From Pseudomonas guariconensis (GTDB lineage Bacteria; Pseudomonadota; Gammaproteobacteria; Pseudomonadales; Pseudomonadaceae), in contig NZ_JADLJL010000024.1 of the NCBI RefSeq assembly GCF_015680235.1, positions 1-64,000 of the forward strand: DNA of 64,000 nucleotides, given 5' to 3'. The notes beneath the pieces were generated by a model that ran no database searches, had not been told where the DNA came from, and was given only the letters and a program-made list of their open reading frames with translations. Shown one piece after another: positions 43,071 to 52,498 of this stretch. Position numbers and translations under genes: made by a program. Numbering within the stretch: position 1 is the first letter of the stretch; each line of letters starts with the position of its first letter.

Positions 43071-44597
43071 ATGTCCTCTCACACTGCTCTTCCGGTTGAG
43101 CCGCTCGATATTTTGATCATGGGAGCCGGTGTGTCTGGCATTGGTGCGGCAGCCTACCTGCGGCGTCATCAGCCGCACAAACGTTTTGCGATTCTCGAGT
43201 CCCGCGAACGAATGGGCGGCACCTGGGACCTGTTCCGCTACCCTGGCATTCGCTCCGACTCGGACCTGTACACCTTCGGTTTCGACTTCAAGCCCTGGAC
43301 CAAGGCAAAGTCCCTGGCGGACGCCGCAGACATTCTCGAATACCTGCGAGAAGCCATCGACGAATATGAACTGGCGTCCTTCATCCAGTACCGGCAGAAA
43401 GTCGTTTCGGCGAACTGGCAGAGCGATAAAGGGCTCTGGGCAGTGAGCGTCGAGGATGGTCACACGGCAGAAACCCGCATCATCGAGTGCCGCTGGTTGT
43501 TCAGTGCAGGCGGTTACTACCGCTATGACCAAGGGTTCAGCCCACGCTTCGAGGGCACGGAGGCGTTCAAGGGACAGATCATTCACCCTCAGCACTGGCC
43601 GGAAAACCTGGACTACACGGGCAAGCGTGTCGTCGTCATCGGCAGCGGTGCAACGGCGGTAACCTTGATTCCAGCGATGGCGGACAAGGTCGCCAGCATC
43701 ACCATGCTGCAGCGCACCCCTTCCTACATCATCAACCAGCCCGCCAAAGACTCCGTTGCAGCGTTTCTGCGCAAAATCCTGCCTGCGCAAACCGCCTATT
43801 CCCTGACACGCTACAAGAACGCCAGGATCACCCTGGCTTTCTGGGCATTCTGCCAACGCTTCCCCAAGCTTTCGAAAAAGCTGCTGCTGTGGCTGACCCG
43901 CAAGGAATTGCCCAAAGACTACCCGGTCGACGTACATTTCAACCCGCCCTACAACCCCTGGGACCAGCGCTTGTGTTCGGTCCCCGAAGGCGATCTGTTC
44001 AAAGCCATCAGCGCAGGCAAAGCCGACATCGTCACCGATCACATCGAGCGGTTCACCGAGTCCGGGGTATTGCTCAAATCGGGCAGGACACTGAAGGCCG
44101 ACATCATCGTCACCGCCACGGGGCTGAACGTACAGCTGTTCGGCGGCATCACCCTGCACAAGGACGGCCGACCGGTGATACTCAGCGAAACCCTGGCCTA
44201 CAAAGGCATGATGCTCTCTGGTGTGCCCAATTTCGCCTTTGCCGTGGGCTACACCAACTCGTCCTGGACCTTGAAAGTGTGCCTGCTGTGCGATCATTTC
44301 TGTCGCCTGCTGGGCTTCATGGACAAACAGGGCCACAACGTCTGCGAACCCAAGGCGCCAGCCGGTATCGAAACCCGCCCCTTGCTGGACTTTGGCGCCG
44401 GCTACGTGCAACGCGCCTTGGACAGCATGCCGCGCCAAGGGCCGTGTGAGCCCTGGGTGATGTCGATGGACTACTTCCGCGACGTCAAACTGCTGCGTCG
44501 GGGCAACGTTGCCGACAAGTGCCTCTCGTTCACCACAGTGCCCAACGCGCCCTTGCACGCTGGTGTCATGCTGCAGCAACAAGGTAGCCGTCGATGA
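43071..44597 (+). CDS. Flavin monooxygenase, Baeyer-Villiger type
   Basis: A 508-residue class B flavoprotein monooxygenase. The FAD-binding motif is GAGVSG (residues 18-23). The Baeyer-Villiger fingerprint FxGxxxHxxxWP is intact (FKGQIIHPQHWP, residues 166-177). The NADPH-binding GSGATA is at 191-196. These enzymes insert oxygen beside a ketone carbonyl to give an ester or lactone. The start has a perfect AGGAGG and lies 40 bp after palindrome C. An alpha/beta hydrolase overlaps its end by four bases, so the ester product is likely cleaved at once. The ketone is unknown. Confidence 0.93.
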   Translation: MSSHTALPVEPLDILIMGAGVSGIGAAAYLRRHQPHKRFAILESRERMGGTWDLFRYPGIRSDSDLYTFGFDFKPWTKAKSLADAADILEYLREAIDEYELASFIQYRQKVVSANWQSDKGLWAVSVEDGHTAETRIIECRWLFSAGGYYRYDQGFSPRFEGTEAFKGQIIHPQHWPENLDYTGKRVVVIGSGATAVTLIPAMADKVASITMLQRTPSYIINQPAKDSVAAFLRKILPAQTAYSLTRYKNARITLAFWAFCQRFPKLSKKLLLWLTRKELPKDYPVDVHFNPPYNPWDQRLCSVPEGDLFKAISAGKADIVTDHIERFTESGVLLKSGRTLKADIIVTATGLNVQLFGGITLHKDGRPVILSETLAYKGMMLSGVPNFAFAVGYTNSSWTLKVCLLCDHFCRLLGFMDKQGHNVCEPKAPAGIETRPLLDFGAGYVQRALDSMPRQGPCEPWVMSMDYFRDVKLLRRGNVADKCLSFTTVPNAPLHAGVMLQQQGSRR

Positions 44598-45469
44598 GCG
44601 CCGATCGCTTCTGCGAGCTACCGGGGGAGCGCAAGCTCTGCTATCGCACCCACGGCGCTGACGACGCCCCGGCGGTCCTGCTCATTGTCGGCCTGGGGCT
44701 GCAATTGACCTACTGGCCGCAACCGATCATCGCCGGCCTGGTCGAGCGCGGGTTCCGCGTCATCACGCTGGACAACCGTGACTCGGGCCGATCGTTCTTC
44801 ACCGACGTGGTACCTCCCACGGCCATGCAGCAGTTCCTGCGCAAGCGCACTCCCGGCTATGACCTTGGCGACATGGCCAACGACGTGATCGGGCTCATGA
44901 ACGGCCTGAACCTGGAAACGGCGCACGTGGTGGGGATGTCGATGGGCGGCATGATCGCCCAGACCCTCGCTGCCCGGTACCCCGAGCGCGTCAGGACGCT
45001 CACTTCGATCTTCTCGACCACCGGCTCGCTGCGCGTCGGCCAGCCCGCGCTCAAAGCCCTTTTCCAGCTACTGCGCCGCCCGCCGCGCAACCAGCAGGAA
45101 AGCGTTCGGGACTACGTGGACATCATGCGACTGATCGGCTCGCCCCTCGAATGCGACGAGCAAGCCCTGCGCAACTACGCCACGCAGGCCTGGGAGCGCG
45201 GCGGCGGCGAGGTGAGCAACCTCGGCACCGCCCGGCAGATCGGCGCCATCATCAACTCTGGAGACCGCACCCAGGAGCTGCAGCGGGTTCGCTGCAGCAC
45301 GCTGGTCATCCACGGGGACAAAGACCTCATGGTCGCGACCACCGGAGGCTTCGCCACGGCCGCGGCGATTCGCCAGTCGAGCCTGGTGCTGTTGCCTGGG
45401 ATGGGGCATGACTTCCCAACGTGCCTGTCGGGCACACTGCTTTCCCTGCTGGCAGGGCACATGCGCTAA
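44594..45469 (+). CDS. Alpha/beta hydrolase (esterase/lactonase candidate)
   Basis: A 291-residue alpha/beta hydrolase. The nucleophile elbow is GMSMGG with Ser116. The acid is probably Asp in HGDKDLMV and the base His in PGMGHDFP near the C-terminus. The oxyanion-hole region LIVGLGLQLTYWP resembles lactonase and ketoester hydrolases. It starts within the monooxygenase gene (ATGA overlap) and a strong terminator follows, so the two form a closed bicistronic unit. The pair is the classical route ketone to ester to alcohol plus acid. Confidence 0.92.
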   Translation: MSADRFCELPGERKLCYRTHGADDAPAVLLIVGLGLQLTYWPQPIIAGLVERGFRVITLDNRDSGRSFFTDVVPPTAMQQFLRKRTPGYDLGDMANDVIGLMNGLNLETAHVVGMSMGGMIAQTLAARYPERVRTLTSIFSTTGSLRVGQPALKALFQLLRRPPRNQQESVRDYVDIMRLIGSPLECDEQALRNYATQAWERGGGEVSNLGTARQIGAIINSGDRTQELQRVRCSTLVIHGDKDLMVATTGGFATAAAIRQSSLVLLPGMGHDFPTCLSGTLLSLLAGHMR

Positions 45470-45483
45470 CACCGTTTCCATTT

Positions 45484-45517
45484 AGGGGCGGATTGCTTGG
45501 CCGCCCCTCTTTTTATT
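45484..45517 (+). terminator. Rho-independent terminator after the monooxygenase-hydrolase pair
   Basis: Stem AGGGGCGG/CCGCCCCT (45484-45491, 45501-45508) followed by CTTTTTATT. It separates this operon from the alcohol dehydrogenase operon. Confidence 0.92.
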
Positions 45518-45663
45518 CCACCAGAGGTTTCTCGCAACAGGCTTAACCCAAACCCAAAACAACAACATTCCAATTTCAAGCACACCTGAGCCGCGACGAC
45601 GGCCTGGCGCGATGCTCCTCCACTGCCCGTTCAACAACGACAACAACTGAGCAAGAGGTACGT

Positions 45664-46821
45664 ATGGAATTCAAGTTCTTACTCCCCACCAAAGTCGTGA
45701 TGGAGCCAGGCCTGCGTGAGCGCACTGGCGAGCATCTGCGTGAATTGGGGCTCAAGCACGTTCTGATCGTCACGGATGCCGGGGTCAAGGCCGCCGGGCT
45801 GCTGAACAGCGTTTACGCCAGCCTGGAAAAGTCGGGCATTTCGTTCGACGAAATCGCGGACGTGAAGGCGAACCCTCGCAGCGAAGACATCAACCGCGCG
45901 GCACAGCTGTACCGCGGCAAAGGTATCCAGGGCCTCCTGGCCATCGGCGGCGGCAGCGCGATGGACGCGGCCAAGGCCATCAGCCTGCTGCTGACCCACG
46001 AGGGCCGGATCGAAGACTACGAGGGTTCTTTCACCCTTAAGCATGCCATTCCACCTATCGTCGCCATCCCGACCACCGCCGGCACCGGCAGTGAAGTGAC
46101 CTGCTTCGCGGTGATCACCGACACCGTCCGCCATTTCAAGATGAGCGTCCAGGATTACCGGGTCGGGCCCGTTTTGGCACTGCTCGACGCCCATATTCTC
46201 GACACGCTGCCTTCGTCGATTGCCGCCGCAACCGGCATGGATGCCCTCACCCACGCCATCGAAGCCTACACCGGTCGCATGGCGAACCCGATCAGCGACG
46301 GCCTGGCGCTGCACGCCATCCGCCTGATCAGCCAACACCTCAAGCCCGCCGTGCTGGAGCCTGGCAACCTGCACGCCCGCCAGCAGATGCTGGTAGCCAG
46401 TCTGATCGCCGGCATGGCCTTCGGGAACGCGGACGTTGCCAGCGTGCACTGCATCTCCGAAGCCATCGGTGGCATGTACGACACACCGCACGGCGTGGGC
46501 AACGCGATCTTCCTGCCCTTCGTGTTCGGCCATAACCGCGATGCCGACATTATCCGCCACGCGCAAGTCGCCTATGCATTGGGTATCGACCCCAACCTTT
46601 CGCCAGCCGAGGCCGCCGAGGCCGCTGTCGGTTATCTGTTCCAGATGAGCAAGGATCTGGGCATCCCCCGCTTCGCCGAGGTGAAGGGCGTGCGCGAGGA
46701 AGACTTCCTGGCCATCGCTGAAAAGTCGAAGAAAAACTTCTCCGACGCCAGCAATGCCAAGGAAATGACCGTCGAGACCTACCGTGAAATCGTCGCCACT
46801 GCTTACCACTTCGTAGCGTGA
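45664..46821 (+). CDS. Iron-containing alcohol dehydrogenase
   Basis: A 385-residue group III alcohol dehydrogenase. The NAD-binding GGGSAMD is at residues 95-101, and metal ligands are in GMDALTHAIEAY (Asp193, His197) and HCISEAIGGMYDTPHG (two further histidines). Relatives oxidise primary or omega-hydroxy alcohols to aldehydes. It starts a new unit behind CAAGAGGTACGT, 147 bp after the terminator, and is followed by an APC permease and an aldehyde dehydrogenase. The natural reading is oxidation of the alcohol released by the upstream hydrolase. Confidence 0.93.
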   Translation: MEFKFLLPTKVVMEPGLRERTGEHLRELGLKHVLIVTDAGVKAAGLLNSVYASLEKSGISFDEIADVKANPRSEDINRAAQLYRGKGIQGLLAIGGGSAMDAAKAISLLLTHEGRIEDYEGSFTLKHAIPPIVAIPTTAGTGSEVTCFAVITDTVRHFKMSVQDYRVGPVLALLDAHILDTLPSSIAAATGMDALTHAIEAYTGRMANPISDGLALHAIRLISQHLKPAVLEPGNLHARQQMLVASLIAGMAFGNADVASVHCISEAIGGMYDTPHGVGNAIFLPFVFGHNRDADIIRHAQVAYALGIDPNLSPAEAAEAAVGYLFQMSKDLGIPRFAEVKGVREEDFLAIAEKSKKNFSDASNAKEMTVETYREIVATAYHFVA

Positions 46822-46833
46822 GGGATGTCAGTC

Positions 46834-48165
46834 ATGAGCGAATCAATCCCTAGCGCTTCACTGAAGCGCACCCTGGGACCGTTTTCGGTACTGCTGTTCG
46901 GCCTGGCGTTCCTGGCCCCGTTGATCGTCTTCGGCACCTATGGCGTGATTACCCAGGCCAGCGGCAACACCACGGCGATGGCCTACCTGATCGCGGCGAC
47001 CGGCGTGGTGTTCACGGCGTTGAGCTATGGCCGGCTGGTCAGGGTGTTCCCGGTGGCCGGTTCAGCCTACACCTATACCCGCAAGATGCTGAGCGCGAAC
47101 CTCGGTTTCATGGTGGGCTGGGCCGCCCTGCTCGACTACTTCTTCATCCCCATGCTGATCTGGCTGCTCGGCGCCAGCTACCTCAACATGGCGTTTCCAG
47201 AAGTGCCGCAGTGGGTGTGGATCATCGGGTTCATCGTCTCCACCTCGCTGCTGAACGTGCTGGGCATCCAGGTTGCCAACCGTTTCAACGTGCTGTTGAT
47301 GGTCACGCAACTGGCCATCATCGTCGTGTTCATCGGCCTGTGCGTGCACTACATCGTCGCGGCCAACGGCCCTGGCGGGCTGTTGTCGGCCAAGCCGTTC
47401 TTCAACCAGAACGTGCCCTTCGCCACCAGCATGGCCGGCGCCGCCATCGCCGCGTACTCGTTCCTGGGCTTTGACGCGCTGTCCACGCTCAGCGAGGAAA
47501 CCCGCGACCCGGGCCGCACACTGCCGCGCGCCATTCTGCTGGTCGCGTTGATCGGCGGCTCGGTCTACGTCGGCTCCTCGTACTTCATGTACCTGGCGCA
47601 CCCCTCCTCTACCTTCGAGTTCGTGGACGGGGCTGCCTTCGAGATCGCCCGCATGATCGGCGGCGACCTGTTCTTCGCCGTGGTCCTGGCGGGGATCATC
47701 ATCGCCCACTTCGCCGCAGGCATGTCATTCCAGGCCAGCGTGGGCCGGCTGCTGTACGCCCTCGGCCGGGACAACCAACTGCCACGCAAGCTATTCGGGG
47801 CCTTGCATCCTCGCTACAAGACCCCGGTCTTCAACATCCTGCTCTGCGGCATTTTCGGCACCGCAGGTTTTGGCCTGACGATCGCCACCGCGACGTCCCT
47901 GGTCAATTTCGGCGCTTTTCTAGCCTTCACCGCCGTCAACCTCTGCGCGTTGCGGCTCACCTTTGACGCACGCGTCAAGGACGGGGCCGGCCTGCTGCGC
48001 GGCGTGCTTTTCCCACTCATCGGCCTGGTCACGGCCGGCTGGATGCTGGCCAGCCTGGATAAAGACGCACTGATCATGGGTTGTAGCTGGCTCGCCCTGG
48101 GCGCGGTTTACCTCGCCTGCCGGACCAGCTTCTTCCGCAACCCAGTGCCTGACGCGCTGGCGTAG
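46834..48165 (+). CDS. APC family amino acid/polyamine permease
   Basis: A 443-residue inner-membrane transporter with twelve helices, of the amino acid-polyamine-organocation family, nearest in feel to the PuuP/YjeM-like branch (GPFSVLLFGLAFLAPLIVFG, VFPVAGSAYTYTRKML, GFDALSTLSEETRDPGRTLPRAI). Start 46834 is preferred over 46825 because GAGGG lies eight bases before it. It is 12 bp after the alcohol dehydrogenase and 79 bp before the aldehyde dehydrogenase. The cargo is probably a cationic or zwitterionic amine, which supports an amine substrate for the cluster. Confidence 0.9.
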   Translation: MSESIPSASLKRTLGPFSVLLFGLAFLAPLIVFGTYGVITQASGNTTAMAYLIAATGVVFTALSYGRLVRVFPVAGSAYTYTRKMLSANLGFMVGWAALLDYFFIPMLIWLLGASYLNMAFPEVPQWVWIIGFIVSTSLLNVLGIQVANRFNVLLMVTQLAIIVVFIGLCVHYIVAANGPGGLLSAKPFFNQNVPFATSMAGAAIAAYSFLGFDALSTLSEETRDPGRTLPRAILLVALIGGSVYVGSSYFMYLAHPSSTFEFVDGAAFEIARMIGGDLFFAVVLAGIIIAHFAAGMSFQASVGRLLYALGRDNQLPRKLFGALHPRYKTPVFNILLCGIFGTAGFGLTIATATSLVNFGAFLAFTAVNLCALRLTFDARVKDGAGLLRGVLFPLIGLVTAGWMLASLDKDALIMGCSWLALGAVYLACRTSFFRNPVPDALA

Positions 48166-48244
48166 CGGCCACCTTCCAATCGAATGCCCTGACGACAACC
48201 ACAAGGCAAGGCCATGGCCTTGCCGTTCAATGGCGAGAATCGAC

Positions 48245-49669
48245 ATGCAAACCAAACTCTTGATCAACGGTGCCCTGGTGGCCGGCGAAGGCGAAAACCT
48301 CGACGTGTACAACCCGTCCCTGGGCAGCGTCCTGGTACAGACCACCGAAGCCAGCCGTGCCCAGGTCCATGCCGCGGTGCAAAGCGCGGATGCGGCCTTC
48401 GACGCCTGGTCGCAAACGCCGCCCAAGGACCGCGCGGCACTGCTGCTCAAGCTCGCTGACAGCATCGACGCCCAGGCGCCGGTGTTTGCCCGCCTGGAGG
48501 CAGACAACTGCGGCAAGCCGTTCACCGCCGTGTTGCAGGATGAACTGCCTGCCGTATCCGACGTGTTCCGCTTCTTTGCCGGTGCCGTGCGCTGCCTGCA
48601 GGGCTCGGCGGCGGGCGAGTACATCCCGGGCCACACCTCGATGATCCGCCGCGACCCGGTGGGCGTGGTCGCCTCCATCGCGCCGTGGAACTACCCCCTG
48701 CTGATGGCGGCCTGGAAACTGGGCCCGGCCTTGGCCGGCGGCAACACCGTCGTGCTCAAGCCGTCGGAACACACACCGATGAGCACCTTGAAACTGGGCG
48801 AGTTGCTCGCCGACATCTTCCCCGCCGGCGTGGTCAACATCGTGCACGGTCGCGGCGCCTCGGTGGGTGAACCGCTGACCAGCCACGCCCAGGTGCGCAT
48901 GGTGTCGCTGACCGGCTCCGTGCGCACCGGTAGCCGCATCATCGAAGGCACCGCCGACAGCGTCAAACGCATGCACATGGAGCTCGGTGGCAAGGCACCG
49001 GTGTTGATCTTCGACGATGCCGACATCGACGCCGCCGTCGAAGGCATCCGCGCCTTCGGCTTCTACAACGCCGGCCAGGACTGCACCGCCGCATGCCGCC
49101 TCTATGTGCAGAAGGCGGTGTACCCGGAGTTCGTGCGCAAGCTCGGCGAAGCCGTGTCCAGCATCAAGTGCGGGCTTCAGGATGACCCGGCGACCGAGAT
49201 GGGCCCGCTGATCACCCAAGAGCACCTGGAGCGTGTCGAGGGCTTCGTGAACCGTGCCAAGGAACTGCCTCACATTGAGGTGGTCACCGGCGGCAAGCGC
49301 GCTGCGGGCGGCGGCTTCTTCTTCGAGCCGACGGTCCTGGCCGGCGCTACGCAGGAGGACGAGGTGGTGTGCCGTGAAATCTTCGGCCCGGTGGTGACGG
49401 TTTCGCCATTCGAAGACGAAGCCCAGGCACTGGCATGGGCCAATGAATCGGACTACGGCCTGGCCTCGTCGGTATGGACCGCCGATGTGGGTCGCGCCCA
49501 TCGCCTGGCCGCTCGCCTGCAATACGGCTGCACCTGGGTCAACACCCACTTCATGCTGGTGAGCGAAATGCCCCATGGTGGCGTGAAGCTGTCCGGCTAC
49601 GGCAAGGACCTGTCGATGTACGGGTTGGAAGACTACACCGTGGTTCGCCACGTGATGTTCAAGCACTGA
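48245..49669 (+). CDS. patD: Gamma-aminobutyraldehyde dehydrogenase-like (PatD) aldehyde dehydrogenase
   Basis: A 474-residue NAD-dependent aldehyde dehydrogenase, exactly the length of E. coli PatD/YdcW and near-identical to it in many blocks (HTSMIRRDP, FYNAGQDCTAACR, GCTWVNTHFMLVSEMPHGG). Catalytic residues are Glu246 (HMELGGK) and Cys280 (AGQDC). PatD oxidises 4-aminobutanal (in equilibrium with 1-pyrroline) to 4-aminobutanoate. Start 48245 (MQTKLLING) matches PatD; the 48230 extension does not. This is the strongest hint that a C4 or similar omega-aminoaldehyde is an intermediate in the pathway. Confidence 0.9.
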   Translation: MQTKLLINGALVAGEGENLDVYNPSLGSVLVQTTEASRAQVHAAVQSADAAFDAWSQTPPKDRAALLLKLADSIDAQAPVFARLEADNCGKPFTAVLQDELPAVSDVFRFFAGAVRCLQGSAAGEYIPGHTSMIRRDPVGVVASIAPWNYPLLMAAWKLGPALAGGNTVVLKPSEHTPMSTLKLGELLADIFPAGVVNIVHGRGASVGEPLTSHAQVRMVSLTGSVRTGSRIIEGTADSVKRMHMELGGKAPVLIFDDADIDAAVEGIRAFGFYNAGQDCTAACRLYVQKAVYPEFVRKLGEAVSSIKCGLQDDPATEMGPLITQEHLERVEGFVNRAKELPHIEVVTGGKRAAGGGFFFEPTVLAGATQEDEVVCREIFGPVVTVSPFEDEAQALAWANESDYGLASSVWTADVGRAHRLAARLQYGCTWVNTHFMLVSEMPHGGVKLSGYGKDLSMYGLEDYTVVRHVMFKH

Positions 49670-49714
49670 CCGCCCACGACCCAGATAGCCCAGATCATTT
49701 TTCAAGAGGTTTGC

Positions 49715-50968
49715 ATGAACAACATCGAGACATTCGAAAGGCTCGAGTCCAACGTGCGGATGTACTGCCGTGACTTGCCGCTGGTGTTCGATACCGCCCA
49801 AGGCAGCAAGATCCGAGGTGAAGACGGCCGCGAGTACCTGGACTTCTTCGCTGGCGCCGGCGCCCTGAACTATGGCCACAACGACCCGCGCATGCGCGAT
49901 GCCTTGATCGCGTATCTGTCGTCCAACGGCGTGACCCACGCCCTCGACCTGCACACCACCACCAAGCGCCAGTTTCTCGAAGCGATCGAGCGCGACCTGT
50001 TCATGCCACGCGGCTGGGACTATAAGGTGCAGTTCACCGGCCCGACCGGTGCCGACGCCGTCGAGGCGGCGTTGAAGCTGGCGCGCAAGGCGACGGGGCG
50101 TACCAAGGTCGTCTCGTTCTATGGGGCTTACCACGGCATGACCGCCGGCGCCTTGGCCGTCACCGGCAACCGCACTCGCCGTGGCCCTGGGCTTTCCACC
50201 GATGTGGTGTTCGTGCCGTACGAAGACAGCCCCTACGGCGAATTCGACAGCATTGGCTTCCTCGAGCGCCTGGCCAACGACCAGGGCAGCGGCTCGGAGC
50301 TACCGGCGGCGGTGATCGTCGAGTCCGTGCAGATCCAGGCCGGCGTCTACCCGGCTTCCAACGAATGGCTGCAACGCTTGCGCAAGTGGACCAGCGATCA
50401 CGGCGTGTTGCTCATCTGCGACGAAATCCAGGCCGGCTGCGGGCGCACCGGCGACTTCTTCGGCTTCGAGCGCTCCGGGGTGGTGCCAGACCTGATCACC
50501 TGCGCCAAATCGATCGGCGGCTTCGGCCTGCCGATGGCGATCGTGTTGATTCGCGCCGGGCTGGATGTGTGGCAACCGGGCGATCACATCGGCACCTTCC
50601 GCGGCAATCAACTGGCCTTCTTGACGGCCCAGATCGCGCTCGGCTATTGGCGCGATGAGTCGTTCCTGAAGTTGCTGGCCACCAACTGCGCGGCCATGGA
50701 GCGCGCGGTCGCCGGTTTCGCGGAAATTCCTGGCGTCGCCTCCGCGCGCTGTCGCGGCATGATCGCCGGCATCGACTTCGGTCGCGGCAACGTCGCATTC
50801 GCCAAGGATGCCCAGCAGCGTGTGCTGCAGGCGGGTGTGCTGGTCGACCGCTGCGGCCCGAACGGCGAAATCATCAAGCTGATGCCACCGGTGAACACCC
50901 CGACCGACCAGCTCGAAGAAGGCCTGAAAGCCTTCGGCGAATCGGTCGCGGCAGCGTTTAGCCAGTAA
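49715..50968 (+). CDS. Class III aminotransferase, EctB/diaminobutyrate-type
   Basis: A 417-residue PLP-dependent fold-type I enzyme, closest to EctB/2,4-diaminobutyrate:2-oxoglutarate aminotransferases (YLDFFAGAGALNYGHNDP, FTGPTGADAVEAALKLARK). The PLP lysine is Lys265 (TCAKSIGG), and the pyridinium-binding Asp236 is in ICDEIQAG. EctB normally makes diaminobutyrate for ectoine or siderophores, but no ectA, ectC or siderophore gene is nearby, so it may act on another omega-amino or semialdehyde substrate here. It lies 45 bp after patD. Confidence 0.88.
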   Translation: MNNIETFERLESNVRMYCRDLPLVFDTAQGSKIRGEDGREYLDFFAGAGALNYGHNDPRMRDALIAYLSSNGVTHALDLHTTTKRQFLEAIERDLFMPRGWDYKVQFTGPTGADAVEAALKLARKATGRTKVVSFYGAYHGMTAGALAVTGNRTRRGPGLSTDVVFVPYEDSPYGEFDSIGFLERLANDQGSGSELPAAVIVESVQIQAGVYPASNEWLQRLRKWTSDHGVLLICDEIQAGCGRTGDFFGFERSGVVPDLITCAKSIGGFGLPMAIVLIRAGLDVWQPGDHIGTFRGNQLAFLTAQIALGYWRDESFLKLLATNCAAMERAVAGFAEIPGVASARCRGMIAGIDFGRGNVAFAKDAQQRVLQAGVLVDRCGPNGEIIKLMPPVNTPTDQLEEGLKAFGESVAAAFSQ

Positions 50969-51064
50969 CTGCACGGGCCTGCGGTGCGGCCTGTATCGAT
51001 ACAGCGCCGCATGCAGGCTCATCGCGTGCAGTCGACAACCCGTCCGTGGCAGGAAATCACACCA

Positions 51065-52444
51065 ATGAGCAACGTCACTTCAACCATCCAGAATGACTTG
51101 GCTTCATTCATACACCCCAACACCAACCTGGCGCAGCACCAGGAAATCGGCCCCCTCGTGATCGCCGGCGGCGATGGCGTGCGGGTCTTCGATGAGCAAG
51201 GCAACGCCTACATCGAGGCGATGTCGGGCCTGTGGAGCGTTGCCTTGGGCTTCAGTGAAAAGCGCCTGGTCGACGCCGCCGTCGAGCAGTTCAGGCAACT
51301 GCCCTACTACCACAGCTTCAGCCACAAGACCAACGCCCCGGCGGCGGCGCTCGCCGCCAAGCTGGCCGAGCTGGCGCCGGGCGACCTGAACCATGTTTTC
51401 TTCACCAATTCAGGCTCCGAAGCCAACGACTCGGTGGTGAAGATGCTCTGGTACGTGAACAACGCGCTGGGCAAACCGCACAAGAAGAAATTCATCTCTC
51501 GCCAGCAGGCCTATCACGGCGCCACCATCGCTGCCGGGAGCCTGACCGGCATCCCCTCGATTCATCGCGACTTCGACCTGCCGGCCATCCCGGTTCACCA
51601 CCTGACGTGCCCGAACTTCTACCGGTTCGCCCGGCCAGGGGAAACGCAGGAAGCCTTTTCGGCCCGCCTGGCGAACGAACTGGAGCGCTACATCCTCGCC
51701 GAAGGGCCGGAAAGCATTGCCGCTTTCGTCGGCGAACCGGTGATCGCAGCGGGCGGCGTGATCCCTCCTCCCACTGGCTACTGGGCGGCGATCCAGGCAG
51801 TGTGCAGGCGCTACGACATTCTTGTGGTGATCGACGAGATCGTCACCGGTTTTGGCAGGCTGGGCACGATGTTCGGGGCTCAGCTGTACGACATCCAGCC
51901 CGACATCATGGTGCTCTCCAAGCAGCTCACCTCTTCCTACCAGCCGCTGGCGGCCGTGGTGGTGTCCGATGCCATCAACGATGTACTGGTGAGCCAGAGC
52001 CAGCGCCTGGGGGCATTCGCCCATGGCCTGACCTGCACGGGCCACCCCGTCGCCACCGCGGTTGCGCTGGAAAACATCCGCATCATCGAAGAGCGCGACC
52101 TGGTTGGCCATGTCCAGCGCCTGGCCCCCATGTTCCAGCGCCACCTGCGCGCGTTCGAAGACCACCCGCTGGTCGGCAACGTCCGAGGCGTCGGGCTGAT
52201 GGGCGGGATCGAACTGGTTGCGAACAAGGCCACCGGCCAACCGTTCGCCCAGCCAGGTGCACTGGGTGGCTACGTGTTCAAACAGGCCCACAAGCATGGG
52301 CTGATCATTCGCGCCCTCTACGACACGATCGCGTTCTGCCCGCCGTTGATTACCACGCAGGGCGACATCGAAGCGATCTTCAGCGCCTTCGAGCGCACGT
52401 TGGCTGACGCAACGGACTGGGCCCGATCGCAGAACCTGCGATGA
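51065..52444 (+). CDS. Class III omega-aminotransferase
   Basis: A 459-residue omega-amino-acid/amine:pyruvate aminotransferase-type enzyme. The PLP-binding lysine is Lys286 (VLSKQLTSSYQPL); Asp257 is in VIDEIVTGFGR. The N-terminal GLWSVALGFSEKRLVDAA block is typical of the omega-transaminase group that accepts diamines, beta-alanine and amines. The start at 51065 follows CAGGAAAT. With the EctB-like gene it gives two different aminotransferases in one operon, so two amino groups, or one amine and one amino acid, may be handled in the pathway. Confidence 0.9.
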   Translation: MSNVTSTIQNDLASFIHPNTNLAQHQEIGPLVIAGGDGVRVFDEQGNAYIEAMSGLWSVALGFSEKRLVDAAVEQFRQLPYYHSFSHKTNAPAAALAAKLAELAPGDLNHVFFTNSGSEANDSVVKMLWYVNNALGKPHKKKFISRQQAYHGATIAAGSLTGIPSIHRDFDLPAIPVHHLTCPNFYRFARPGETQEAFSARLANELERYILAEGPESIAAFVGEPVIAAGGVIPPPTGYWAAIQAVCRRYDILVVIDEIVTGFGRLGTMFGAQLYDIQPDIMVLSKQLTSSYQPLAAVVVSDAINDVLVSQSQRLGAFAHGLTCTGHPVATAVALENIRIIEERDLVGHVQRLAPMFQRHLRAFEDHPLVGNVRGVGLMGGIELVANKATGQPFAQPGALGGYVFKQAHKHGLIIRALYDTIAFCPPLITTQGDIEAIFSAFERTLADATDWARSQNLR

Positions 52445-52498
52445 GCAAAGGCTCTTCCGCGGGGCATCACATAAAACAACAATCAAGAGGCTTTGAAC

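Noticed and set aside
40816..50968. Ectoine biosynthesis or hydroxylation (EctB-like plus PhyH/EctD)
   Set aside because: No EctA or EctC homologue is present, and the PhyH proteins lack the EctD signature; their metal sites read HRDD and HRDM in other contexts.
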